Shown: positions 25,727 to 34,742 of the stretch, piece after piece
How positions within the stretch are numbered: the stretch's first letter is position 1
Layout: the number at the start of each line of letters is the position of its first letter
Source of the DNA: Leucaena leucocephala
Taxonomy: Eukaryota > Streptophyta > Magnoliopsida > Fabales > Fabaceae
NCBI GenBank assembly: GCA_037074615.1
Contig: CM073542.1
Coordinates: 22,577,568 to 22,641,567, forward strand
Direction: 5' to 3'
Length of the DNA: 64,000 nt
Position numbers and translations under genes: made by a program
The notes under the pieces: generated by a model
What the model was told of the DNA's origin: nothing
Databases searched by the model: none
The model's input: only the letters and a program-made list of their open reading frames with translations

Positions 25727-27121
25727 TCATCGGCATAGGAAGTCAAAAATTCCACAGCAACTACTCCAAGACGCGTGTTCTCGCGGAGCCGGATTTCCAG
25801 TGGTTTGCTACACAGCAAAAATCATTGGAACATGATTGAATAAAAAAAAAACATCAGACAAAATGTGAAGTAATCAAGTGTAATTTGAAGCATATCTCAA
25901 ATGTATCTTAATATTTGGAATACCTGAGATATAGTGCTTGTAGGCATTTCAGTCTTTTCCTGCATTGCGGTACTAGTGGTTTCAGCAGTAGCTACATCTG
26001 AAGGTGGCAAGGATTCTTTAGCTTCTTCTTCTTTTGATGATTCTACGACAACTGTTGATTCCTCTACTTTCTGTTCTTCAGCTGGTAACTTTGTTTCTCC
26101 AGATTTTTCTGGTTCCACAATAGGTGTTGTCTCCTCAATTGCCCTTGGTGCCACATCAGTTTCAGGCACAGAAGACTCGCTAATCTTCAATGCCTCATTC
26201 GTTTTCATCGATGATGATTCCTTTTTCTCCTCGGAAGAATCCAATTTGTCTGCTTCAGCTTCAATTGTTGCTTCAACTGCTGCTTCAGCTTCTCTTGAAG
26301 TTTCACTCTCTATAACTGAAGAAGGCTCATTAGTCTGCTCTGAAGGTGGCTCAGTCTCTTGAGAATCTCCCTCCTGATTCTCCTTCTGCTTCAATTCTGC
26401 TTCTAGTACTTTTATATCATCAACAATGAGCTCAGAAGCATCTTTAATTTTCTCTGGTTCAACAAGTGGACTACTCTCCTCCTTCTCTTTCTGTTCCACA
26501 GTACTTGAATCTTGCTCTTCTTCTTCAGTTACTTGGGTTTCTGCAACAACCTCAGCAGCATCAGATTCGAATATTGTTTTGACCCTTTCTTCATCAAAAC
26601 CAACCACCTGCTCATCTTCACTCTGAGATTGTCCCACTTTCTGGGCCTCTTCCACCGATCCTTCCATTTCGTTATGACCTGCAGTGACAGAAAACCCACT
26701 TTTCTTCTCCTCTTCAACTACCAAAAACTGACACTTATCACTATTAGGTCTCACAGGAAAATTCCCATTTCGCCCATTTTGTTCCCTGAGGATATTCGGA
26801 TCAAGCTCGCCTAATCCAGCGTATTTAAAGTAAAAACAGCAAAGAAAAAGAAAGGAGCGGGCGTGAGAAAGTGATTTATTAAAACATAAGATGATCAAAC
26901 ATATAACAATCAAAGGCGTAAAAACGAAGGTACAATAAAGAGGAATGGGAGAGAAGGAGACATGGTAGATGAAGAATTAAATGAATGAGAAATGAATGAT
27001 TACCTTGGGATTGAAGAGCAGGCGAAGAACGGTGGTTGGGTTGTGAAGCGAAGTGCTTATTATGAGCTTTTTTGGGTTGTTTGTTTGATTTCTTACGGGA
27101 AGAAGAAGAACGTGGAGGCAT
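25727..27121 (-). CDS. acidic Glu-rich low-complexity protein with basic N-terminus and Cys-Cys C-terminal module (function unknown)
   Basis: Three exons join in phase: 27121-27004, 26810-25924 and 25807-25727, giving 361 residues. Residues 1-30 are basic and Ser/Lys-rich (SSSSRKKSNKQPKK), like a nuclear localisation signal. The middle, about 250 residues, is a disordered Glu/Ser/Val-rich region with loose repeats of the EEK/EPEK/SEE type and no recognisable domain. The last exon adds a compact, less biased tail containing ASWSSCCGIFDFL. I do not recognise a characterised family; acidic plant proteins with a short conserved Trp/Cys-Cys tail exist, but that resemblance is from memory. The ATG at 27121 follows a TATA-like element at 27282-27293. 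Gene structure is well supported by phase; function is unknown. Confidence 0.7.
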
Positions 27122-27281
27122 GGCTGACTGTTTGGTGATATCAGAATTCAGAGAGAGAAATAGAATGGTAGATGAAGAAAGAGTATGGCCAGGGAGATGC
27201 CGTTCGAACGGCTTATCATTCGTTAGCTTCTTTTTGGGTTTTGATTTGAGTGAAAGATTTTGTGGATCTGAAGTGATTTTG

Positions 27282-27331
27282 TATATATATAAATGCGAAG
27301 TGAATTTGAAATTGAAATTGAAATTGAAATT
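27282..27331 (-). promoter_or_regulatory. TATA-like element and (TTGAAA)n tract upstream of the acidic-protein gene
   Basis: TTTATATATATAC on the minus strand (27282-27293) lies about 160 bp before the ATG. About five TTGAAA-type hexanucleotides at 27302-27331 lie just upstream. Confidence 0.4.
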
Positions 27332-27428
27332 GGGAAGGAGGGAACTTAAAAACCGTGACGGCAGCAACGTGGCTTGCTGCCTTTGGAACTCCGACGAATG
27401 AATGGAAACAAAAGCAGGGGCAGACGCG

Positions 27429-28146
27429 GAACATGGCAGGGGAAAGTAATTAACCCAGAATCCGTAGGCTCACCCATAACCTATTATTATTTGAGCCCAT
27501 TTAAATCTGTCTAAAATAGATCTGTAACAGATAGGTTTAAACGGGCTCAAATAGTAAATTATATGGGCGGGCTGCGGGCTGACCATTGGGCAGCCTGTCA
27601 GCCCGCCCATATATTTTTTTTATTAATTATTATATTATATTTATTTAAATTTATTTTTATTATATACTAATATACTTTTTTAAATTTATTTTGTAGAGGT
27701 ATGAATAATTATATCTATAACAATCACAAGTAAATATAATATAGATTATATATAATCATAATCCAATTGAATAATTAAGATTATAAATGATTATATTATA
27801 TAATCATTGTAGACTGTGTGGTTATAAATTTGTAGCTATTATTATGATATTTTAATTTTTAATTTTAGGATGATCAATCATATCATATGTGTAATATTGT
27901 TATTTTATTTTTATTATTATTAAAATTTTAAATGGGTTTAAATAAAAAAATATTTTTATTTTTTATAAATGGGCTGCCTATGCCCATTAGAACCCAAACG
28001 GGTTCAGCCCAGCCCGTTTAGTACGGGCTTAAACGGGCTGAGGCACGGGCATAGGCTAGCCCGTGCCCATGAAAAAATAAATGGGTGGACCACGGGCTGA
28101 CCATCGGGCCAGCTCAGCCCGCCCATTACTCACCCCTAGAACATGG
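27429..28146. mobile_element. non-autonomous hAT-like DNA transposon with 8-bp target duplication
   Basis: GAACATGG at 27429-27436 and again at 28139-28146 is a perfect 8-bp target duplication, the hAT signature size. The element, 27437-28138 (702 bp), has imperfect terminal inverted repeats (CAGGGGAAAGTAAT and TAGGGGTGAGTAAT). Subterminal GC-rich blocks of repeated GGGCTG/CAGCCC surround an AT-rich core. No transposase frame. It lies roughly 150 bp upstream of the TATA-like element of the acidic-protein gene, so it may contribute regulatory sequence. Confidence 0.8.
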
Positions 28147-28149
28147 TAT

Positions 28150-29128
28150 ATGACTTTTGAAATAATTCTCTATTATTTTATATAATACCTATTTAATTAA
28201 TTTAAATATATTAAAAAAATAATTTAATTAATTGTAATAATTATATATTAATTTATTTAAAATATTTTATTTAATATATAAAATCATGTGGGGTATTTTA
28301 AAAAAATATTATTTTAAAAAACAATATATATTATAATTAAAATAATCTCTCTGTTATATTTATTATTATAAAGAGTAATAGAGTCCTAATTAAAAAATAT
28401 CAATCAACGAAGTTGGCTACTAACCCACCCACGAATGAATACAAATCCTGTTACCATGTAAAGATTTTGTAAGAGTTTGAGAGTTTTGAAGCATATATTG
28501 ACTCTGATGAATCTTTGATTGTTAGGGAAATAAAAAGCGGAAAAAGGCTAATCAATCAAGTAATCTTGGCTTAAATATTTAGAAAAATAATGATCACAAT
28601 TTGGTGGTTAATATTTTTTAATTAAAACTTAATTGAAAAATCCTCTATTCTATGAATCTAAATATGTTGCATATTTTTTTAAAAAAATATATAAATTAAA
28701 TTCAAATATAATAATTAAACAACAATTTTCCATACAATACTTATAATTTGATAAAAAAAATTTAGACCAAAACGTTACTGATTTAAATAGAATCTTAGGA
28801 AAAAGTGAAAAACTCAAATTCAAAAAAATTATAAAAAATATTAAAAAAATCCATTAACCTAAAATAATAGCATTGCTCAAATACTTGTGAATGATAAATT
28901 TTAATATTTATAATTTATTAATAATACGATTTACCATTATATGTATGATATTTTATAGAAATACATTAAGCAGTTTAAACTTTATATTTTTATGTTTGAT
29001 TAAATTATTCTGTTGAAAATGTTTTAATTAATTATAACTTAGATTTTATTTTTAGACAATTAGTTAAACAATATGGCCACATATCTAATAAACAAAAAAC
29101 ATTTTTACTTTTCCCATGACATTTAGTT
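28150..29128. other. gene-free AT-rich spacer
   Basis: No gene or structured repeat recognised. Confidence 0.5.
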
Positions 29129-29129
29129 T

Positions 29130-29228
29130 TTTTTAGTACAAAAAAAGTTTAGGTAGTTTCAACACCGATATCCTCATTAAAGTTAAGACATAGCTCTAAG
29201 GCCCTGATAATACTTACAAAGGATTTAT
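29130..29228 (-). repeat. SINE-like family C, truncated copy
   Basis: Shares the 3' half of the family (tail TTTTTTTAGTACAAAAAAAG, then AAAGTTAAGACATAGCTCTA read on the plus strand). It is interrupted where the next copy starts. Confidence 0.45.
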
Positions 29229-29405
29229 TATTAGATCACTTACTATAACAGTCATTTACTAAGGTTAAGGCACAACTCTAGGTTTCAGAGAATACTTACA
29301 AGAGATCTACGAAATTGTTTATCAAATAAATCCTCATAACGACAGTAAGAATCAAACTCATATTTTTATAGGATATGAGTATTTTTTTTATTATTTATAT
29401 TAACT
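29229..29405 (-). repeat. SINE-like family C copy
   Basis: On the minus strand: head near TTAATATAAATAATAAA, B-box-like GAGTTTGATTC, then TACAAGAGATCTACG in plus-strand sense and a 3' part matching 61140-61330. Promoter remnants are weaker than in families A and B, so the SINE class is provisional. Confidence 0.5.
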
Positions 29406-29453
29406 CTTATGACATTTAGTTTTAAAATAAATATTGATGCATTGATTTTTAGT

Positions 29454-29605
29454 TGGGCCTTTTGGACTCTAGCCCAACAGTTTATAATCGGAAGCCCGTT
29501 GAAAACATTTTAATGCTACAAACTTCGCCGTCTTCTCGAAGCTTCTGTAAACCCAAAATCTCAGTTTCAAACCCTCGCAGCTCACTCTGACGGTAGAAAA
29601 ACCCT
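29454..29605 (+). promoter_or_regulatory. site II and telo-box motifs of the L1-domain gene promoter/leader
   Basis: TGGGCC at 29454-29459, AGCCCA (TGGGCT reversed) at 29471-29476, and AAACCCT at 29569-29575 and 29599-29605, just before the ATG at 29614. Site II plus telo-box pairs are typical of plant ribosome-biogenesis and translation genes. Confidence 0.55.
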
Positions 29606-29613
29606 CGAGGCTC

Positions 29614-30345
29614 ATGGCGGTGGCGAACCAAGAACGTCCACCTTCTACAACCTCTGAAAGGATTAACCTCAAAACGGTGGAACAAGCCGTGAGATCGCTC
29701 CTGAAGTGGAGGAAATCAAAGTCATCTGATCTGGAAGACGAGTTCTTCTACCTCGTTCTCTCCCTTAATAAAATACCCAATCGTGACCGCGCAAATACTT
29801 ATAAGATTCTTCTCCGGCATTCTCTTCTCTCCGAATCTTCCGAGCTCTGTTTAATCATCGATGACAGACACAAGAAAGGACTCAACAAGGACGATGCACA
29901 GAAGAAGATCAAATCGGAGAATATTCCTGTTTCGAATGTCTTGAAGCTCTCGAAGCTCAAGTCCAAATACCGATCGTCGGAGGCAAAGCGAGAGCTATGT
30001 GATTCATACGATATGTTTTTCGCCGACAAGAGTTTGATTCCTCTGTTGCAGGGCCCATTGGGGAAGAAGAAGGTTCCTGTGCCGTTGGATTTGAAGGATA
30101 GGAATTGGCAAGAGCAGATTGAGAAGGCGTGTTCTTCTACATTGTTGTGTTTGAGTACAGGTACGTGTTATGTGGTAAGAGTGGCCAACGTGTTGATGGA
30201 GAAGGACGAGATTGTTGAGAATGTGGTTGCTGCTTGTAATGGTATCGCCGATGTTGTGCCCAGTAAGTGGGGGAATATAAGGTCGTTTCACTTGAAGCTG
30301 TTAAAATCTCTTTCATTACCTATTTATCAGTCCCCCAAAGTTTAA
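29614..30345 (+). CDS. ribosomal L1-domain protein (RSL1D1/Utp30-like), ribosome biogenesis
   Basis: This is a 243-residue single-exon protein. It opens with a hydrophilic tail and residues EQAVRSLLKWRKSKSS, then the L1 fold: a strand near EDEFFYLVLSLNKIP, the central region with KLKSKYRSSEAKRELCDSYDMFFAD (shown in two parts: KLKSKYRSSEAKRE and LCDSYDMFFAD), and the second lobe (LIPLLQGPLGKKKVPVPL; a return strand near STGTCYVVRVAN; ENVVAACNGIADVVP). This matches the nucleolar L1p/L10e family that acts in pre-60S or pre-rRNA processing rather than the ribosomal protein L1 itself. It lacks the long basic C-tail of the human relative but is close to the shorter plant members. Polyadenylation signal AATAAA at 30653-30658. 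Role is inferred from family and promoter motifs. Confidence 0.85.
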   Translation: MAVANQERPPSTTSERINLKTVEQAVRSLLKWRKSKSSDLEDEFFYLVLSLNKIPNRDRANTYKILLRHSLLSESSELCLIIDDRHKKGLNKDDAQKKIKSENIPVSNVLKLSKLKSKYRSSEAKRELCDSYDMFFADKSLIPLLQGPLGKKKVPVPLDLKDRNWQEQIEKACSSTLLCLSTGTCYVVRVANVLMEKDEIVENVVAACNGIADVVPSKWGNIRSFHLKLLKSLSLPIYQSPKV

Positions 30346-30659
30346 AATTTTGTTTCAGTTCTGATTATGAGTATTTGAAATGTTGCTTCTATTTTTATGT
30401 TATTCTACAGTTACTTACATCTTGCTAAAAATTTAAAATTATCCTAAAAATTGGAAGAAGAATGTTGGTTGCCACCCTTCAGCTGCCGCTACTAGTGGCT
30501 GGTGAACACCAAAATGCTTCCCAAGGAGTTAAAATGAAAATGTTTTCTGTGACTACTGTTTCATTTCCGTTATAAGAACTCTCTTCAATCTAATTCATAT
30601 TTCTTCATAAGTATTATACTTTGTATTCACTTTGATCCAATCTTATTTCTTGAATAAAG

Positions 30660-31594
30660 AAGACATGGGAAGAAGTTATTCCTAGAATGAACTAGTTTGT
30701 AGCAGGAGTTTAATCATTTGTAAATGCTAAAAAAGGCTTGTGGATTTAAAATATGCCCTGCATTCAAAGATTGAGATCTTTTCTCGCTTTGATGTTTGGA
30801 TATTTCATTCTATCTATTCGTTTGAAGAGTCTCTTACTTTCCAGACTTACTGCACGAATTAGACACTTAAGCTTCACGAAATATTTTTCATGATCATGGG
30901 GGACTGAATGAGTTTAAATTTACATGTAATTATTTAGGCCAAGAAGATAAACATGGTTGGACAGAATAAAGATTCTACATTTGTCTCTGCTGTTTTATGA
31001 GCTACTTAATGACACACACACACACATCAAAGTTTTTTCATCCGCTATTGCCCTGTGACTTTTGAAATTTAGCCTAATTTGAATTGTGTTAAGTCCACAC
31101 CTTCCATGATTTTTTTCCATGGAAAAGACTTGAATTTGAATCTCTTTCCATTGAAGGAAGGAAACTTGCACTTCAGATGCAAAACGGTTCCTGCAATTTG
31201 TGCATTCTTGGCCTTTTCCCTCTGGCTATATGGGGTTGAAGGTCATTACTCATTTTTACTATCTTTGAATTTCTTTGTTTAACAAAAAGTGAAAAAGAAC
31301 TCGATTTCCATTTCACCATGGCAGTTCAAGGCAACATTTTCCCTACTTCAAAGTTTGACTGCTGTTTTTAGGCCCCAAAACAAAATGAAGCTATAAATTT
31401 ATAAATTTCTACCCAAATATTTACTTGTTTTTAGGAGGAGAGACATCGACGTTATGATTGTACGAAATTATAAGATGAATTGAACTTACAAAGAAACTGC
31501 ATGAAATTATAAGTGGAATTTAATCTGCAATTTATAACTTCCAAAAAAACTACCTGAAGTTATAAGTAAATTAAATTTACAGTTTATAACTTAG
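30660..31594. other. 3' flank and spacer
   Basis: A short (CA)n tract near 31012-31026. A locally repeated AT-rich unit with TTATAACTT near 31480-31600. No gene seen. Confidence 0.5.
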
Positions 31595-31905
31595 AAGTTG
31601 CATGAAGTTATTATTTTTTTTTTGATACAAATTTGTTTAGAAATGGGTTAGATTTACTTACGATCTAAGAGTAGGGTAAAGTCTTCCTTCCTTTTAGACG
31701 ATACTAATGCCAAGTATGGCAAGTTATCTATTATTCTCATGCGTAAATTTAGGCACTTAAAAGTTAGAATGTTTTTCTAAATGTTGTGACTAGAACCACA
31801 ATAAAATAGTATACCTTAAGGATTGAATACGTTCTAAATAGTTGTATGTCTCACCTATTCGCCAATTAAATCTATTGAAGATGGGTAAAAGTTGCATGAA
31901 GTTAT
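31595..31905 (-). repeat. SINE family B, best-preserved copy (17-bp target duplication)
   Basis: AAGTTGCATGAAGTTAT occurs at 31595-31611 and 31889-31905 and brackets 31612-31888 (277 bp). On the minus strand the head has an A-box-like TTTAATTGGCGAATAGG and a B box GGTTCTAGTC; the far end is AAATTTGTATCAAAAAAAA. The flanking DNA contains related short repeats, so chance similarity contributes slightly, but the 17-bp match is exact. Confidence 0.7.
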
Positions 31906-32279
31906 AAATATAATTAAATTTGCTATTTATAACTTACCAAGGACCTGCCTGGTTTGGATAGCTTTCATAATCAATCATGATAGCTAAAATCATATTTTCG
32001 TTTTATTTTTTTTTAAATTAAAAAAATTGATAAATATAAGAATAATTTTATATTTAAAATTAAAATTAATTTTTTAATTATATCTTATATTAAAAATAAA
32101 AAAATAATAAATTTAATTTTATTACTCTTGATATTATACCAAACAATTTTATTATAATCATCATCACACTGCATTACATTTTTAACGATAACATTCTCAC
32201 TAGTTCTTGGCACACTCTCATAACTAGAGCGCCGTGCTTTTATTATTAAGCTAGCTGGGAATTGTTTGGGATGATGAGA

Positions 32280-32714
32280 TCAGCAGTTGATGAAGTCATA
32301 GTTGACGAAGAGATGACCCTTAGCGTTACCATTTCCGTCGGTGTCCAACCTCTGGAAGACTCCGACGTCCAAGTCCAAACCGCCGTTGCTACACTGATCC
32401 ACAATCCTCACCGTCTGCTGTGCGCGAGTGCGGGTGTTGGTGACTCTGAGGCAGCGGCCACAGGCGGCCTGACCGCGGGGACCAACGGGTCCGCAGAAGG
32501 CGGTCCAGCCGTATTTGCGGCGCCAGGAGAGAGGCTTGTTGGCGTCCCAGGTGGAGCAAAAGGCACTGACGGCCATCAAGTCCCAGTTATGCTGCTCCGG
32601 TTGGTACAGATGATATGTGGCCCTCACATTGGTGGCGCTCTGTGCCCATGCTATTCCCAGTGTGCTCACCACCACGCACACCGCCCACAGTAGTTGCACA
32701 CTTACTTTTCCCAT
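32280..32714 (-). CDS. PR4: pathogenesis-related protein PR-4, class II (Barwin domain, no hevein domain)
   Basis: This 144-residue single-exon protein starts with a secretion signal (hydrophobic core LLWAVCVVVSTLGIAWA, likely cut after AWAQ or nearby). The Barwin domain follows directly: ATYHLYQPEQHNWD with the two His residues linked to nuclease activity in the family, six Cys in the mature chain (AFCSTW, AFCGPVG, ACGRC, DQCSNGGLDLD, FINC) giving three disulfides, and the terminal VNYDFINC. There is no N-terminal hevein-type chitin-binding domain, so it is class II. Family members are extracellular antifungal proteins, several with RNase/DNase activity. TATA and W-boxes lie upstream and AATAAA (reverse) at 32238-32243. 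Confidence 0.96.
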   Translation of the reverse strand: MGKVSVQLLWAVCVVVSTLGIAWAQSATNVRATYHLYQPEQHNWDLMAVSAFCSTWDANKPLSWRRKYGWTAFCGPVGPRGQAACGRCLRVTNTRTRAQQTVRIVDQCSNGGLDLDVGVFQRLDTDGNGNAKGHLFVNYDFINC

Positions 32715-32760
32715 TGACCTCCTCTTTTCGTTCTCTCCATCCGTCCATTCTATTGGTGAG

Positions 32761-32928
32761 ATATATATAGGCCACCTCGCTCTGTAAAATTATCAAATTA
32801 CTCCTGCCTTTTTCCTCACTCCCGCTGTATATTATTGACTGTAACTCAATTTCTTCCTCCTATTATTATTACTATTTATTTCAATCAAGAAAGTTTTCAT
32901 CCTTCTAGGCCAATAAGTTTTCGGTCAA
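32761..32928 (-). promoter_or_regulatory. PR-4 promoter: TATA box and two W-boxes
   Basis: CTATATATATC (32760-32770, minus strand) is about 50 bp before the ATG. TTGACT at 32835-32840 (plus strand) and TTGACC on the minus strand (32923-32928) are WRKY-factor binding cores, in keeping with a pathogen-induced gene. Confidence 0.5.
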
Positions 32929-32939
32929 TTGGTGCACTA

Positions 32940-33165
32940 AGGACTTTTATTTTTTATACCAACTTTTTTTCTAAAAAAGTTGGGATCACCTATCATGGAA
33001 AAAAGATGGAATAAGTCTCTATTTTTTTTTAAATAATATAAATATAAAATAAGAATAGTTTTTAATTACTTTCAGGTATAAATTTAGATACCTAAAAATT
33101 AAAATACCTCATCAAATATCGTGACTAGAACTACAATAAAATAATATTGTGGGATATAAAAAGCT
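32940..33165 (-). repeat. SINE family B, diverged copy
   Basis: Retains AAAAAAGTTGGGATCACC near the tail side and TATCGTGACTAGAACTACAA (B-box region, reversed). First of a head-to-tail cluster of repeats between PR-4 and the XTH gene. Confidence 0.5.
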
Positions 33166-33204
33166 CTATTATGGTGTCAAAAATCTAGGCGATACCACTA
33201 AGGA

Positions 33205-33355
33205 TATTTTTTTTATACAAAAAATTTAGGTGGGTTACAACTTTAAAATTCAGAAAATATTTATAAAAAATTATGAGATCGCCTATTAAAAAAGCATTCA
33301 TAATAATAATGGGAATTAAACTTATATCTTTATAGGATATAAATATATTTTATTT
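33205..33355 (-). repeat. SINE-like family C copy
   Basis: Shows ATACAAAAAATTTAGGTGGG (tail side), GAGATCGCCTATTAAAA, and GGGAATTAAACTTATATC (B-box region, reversed). Confidence 0.5.
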
Positions 33356-33528
33356 TTTTGTACATAAAAATTTAAATATATTTGACACTAATCCCTTACT
33401 AAAGTTAAAGTACAGTTCTACAGTTTAAAAAATATTTATAAAAGATTTATACAAAAAGTCTCTAGGATAAAAATCAAATTTGCAGATTTATAAAATATAT
33501 ATTCATATTTTACTATATATATTAACTT
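33356..33528 (-). repeat. SINE-like family C copy
   Basis: Follows the previous copy directly in the same orientation: TACTAAAGTTAAAGTACAG, then AAAATCAAATTTGCAG and a head near TATATATTAAC. Confidence 0.5.
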
Positions 33529-33668
33529 TTTTTTTTGTACAAGAATTTTTAGAAAGGAGTTGGGCTCATCCACAATTTAAGGGTAGGGTAAAATCTCCTT
33601 TTCTCTTAGACAATACTAATATTAAATAGGATGAATTGTCTATTATCCGTATAAATCTAGTGGCTATA
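33529..33668 (-). repeat. SINE family B, truncated copy
   Basis: The 3' half only: TTTTTTTGTACAAGAATTTT, GAGTTGGGCTCATCC, AAGGGTAGGGTAAAATCTCC, ATAGGATGAATTGTC. It stops before the A/B boxes. Confidence 0.6.
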
Positions 33669-33926
33669 CAAATCTATTTCGTGCTAACTCTCGTCACGCA
33701 CTGAAGACATTTTTGTTGTGGTGTCAAAAAGCATTGATACTGGTACTACGCCTAACCATTATCAATTTGACGTTGACAACAACCCAAGAATTTTCCACTC
33801 ACCTCTTGGGCCTACCACGTGCTCCTGTTTCATTATCTCCAGTGTAAAACCACACAAAAATATATCAACGCTAGGGTTAACTATAGTAAAAAACACTATA
33901 GTTAACTATAGTAAAAAAAAATACCC

Positions 33927-34183
33927 GTAGATTTAACTGGCAAATAGATAAGACATATGACTATTTAGAATATATTAGATTATTAGAGAGTACCACTTTG
34001 TTATAGTTCCAATTGCGGCATTTGGAGAGATATTCTAACTCTTAGGTATTTAGGTTTATGCCTAAGTATAATAGAGAACTTTCCCTACCCAACATTGGTA
34101 TCTCCTAGTAGAAAGGGAGATTTCGCCCAACCCTTTGATCATGGATGATCCCAACCACTTTTTAAAATTTTTGTATAAAAATA
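33927..34183 (+). repeat. SINE family B copy in the opposite orientation
   Basis: Begins GATTTAACTGGCAAATAG (A-box region), has a degenerate B box TAGTTCCAATTG and the tail TTTTTAAAATTTTTGTATAAAAATACC. Flanks share AAAATACC(C/T)(G/A)TAG, a probable target duplication. Confidence 0.6.
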
Positions 34184-34742
34184 CCTATAGTAAAAAAATT
34201 AATTTTTTATAACATAATAAATTAAACTTTAAATTTTTATTAAGAGAGATTTCTATATTTAATGTTGTTTGAGGTATTATCATATACTAAATATATGCAT
34301 CTCTCTTGATAAAAATTTAAATATTAGTTTAACATATTGTAAGAAATTAGTACTTTATGCTAGATCTAATATATTGGTGATAATATAGTTAATTGGATGG
34401 AACATAAATAATTTGTATCCCTAGTTTGGAGAGGGGAAATCCAACTGGTCCGGTAAAGATATTTTTAATAAAAATAGTTGTGGTTCTTTCCCATTAGTTG
34501 TGGATGACACATAAAGCACAGATACTCCATATCTTTTAAGGATTCTTCCCATCAGCCAATTATTGCTCCTTCATAAACACTTGGACCTGGTCAAAATTTG
34601 GGTAGTAAAATTAAAGTCTCATATCACATATGGATCTCAATTTTAAAAAATGTCAGAAAAATATAAGTATATTAATGATCTGTTTGGACAATTTACAGCA
34701 TGAATTGGCATTTAACAATTAGTTTGCAGTAAGCTGTGTCTA
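34184..34742. other. 3' flank of the XTH gene
   Basis: AT-rich; contains the XTH 3' untranslated region. No further feature seen. Confidence 0.45.

Noticed and set aside
25934..26626. Ser-rich plus-strand frames over the acidic gene
   Set aside because: Mirror of GAA/GAG-rich codons; the minus-strand exons join in phase with consensus splice sites.
32262..32693. 143-residue plus-strand frame over PR-4
   Set aside because: Antisense shadow of the clear Barwin-domain gene.
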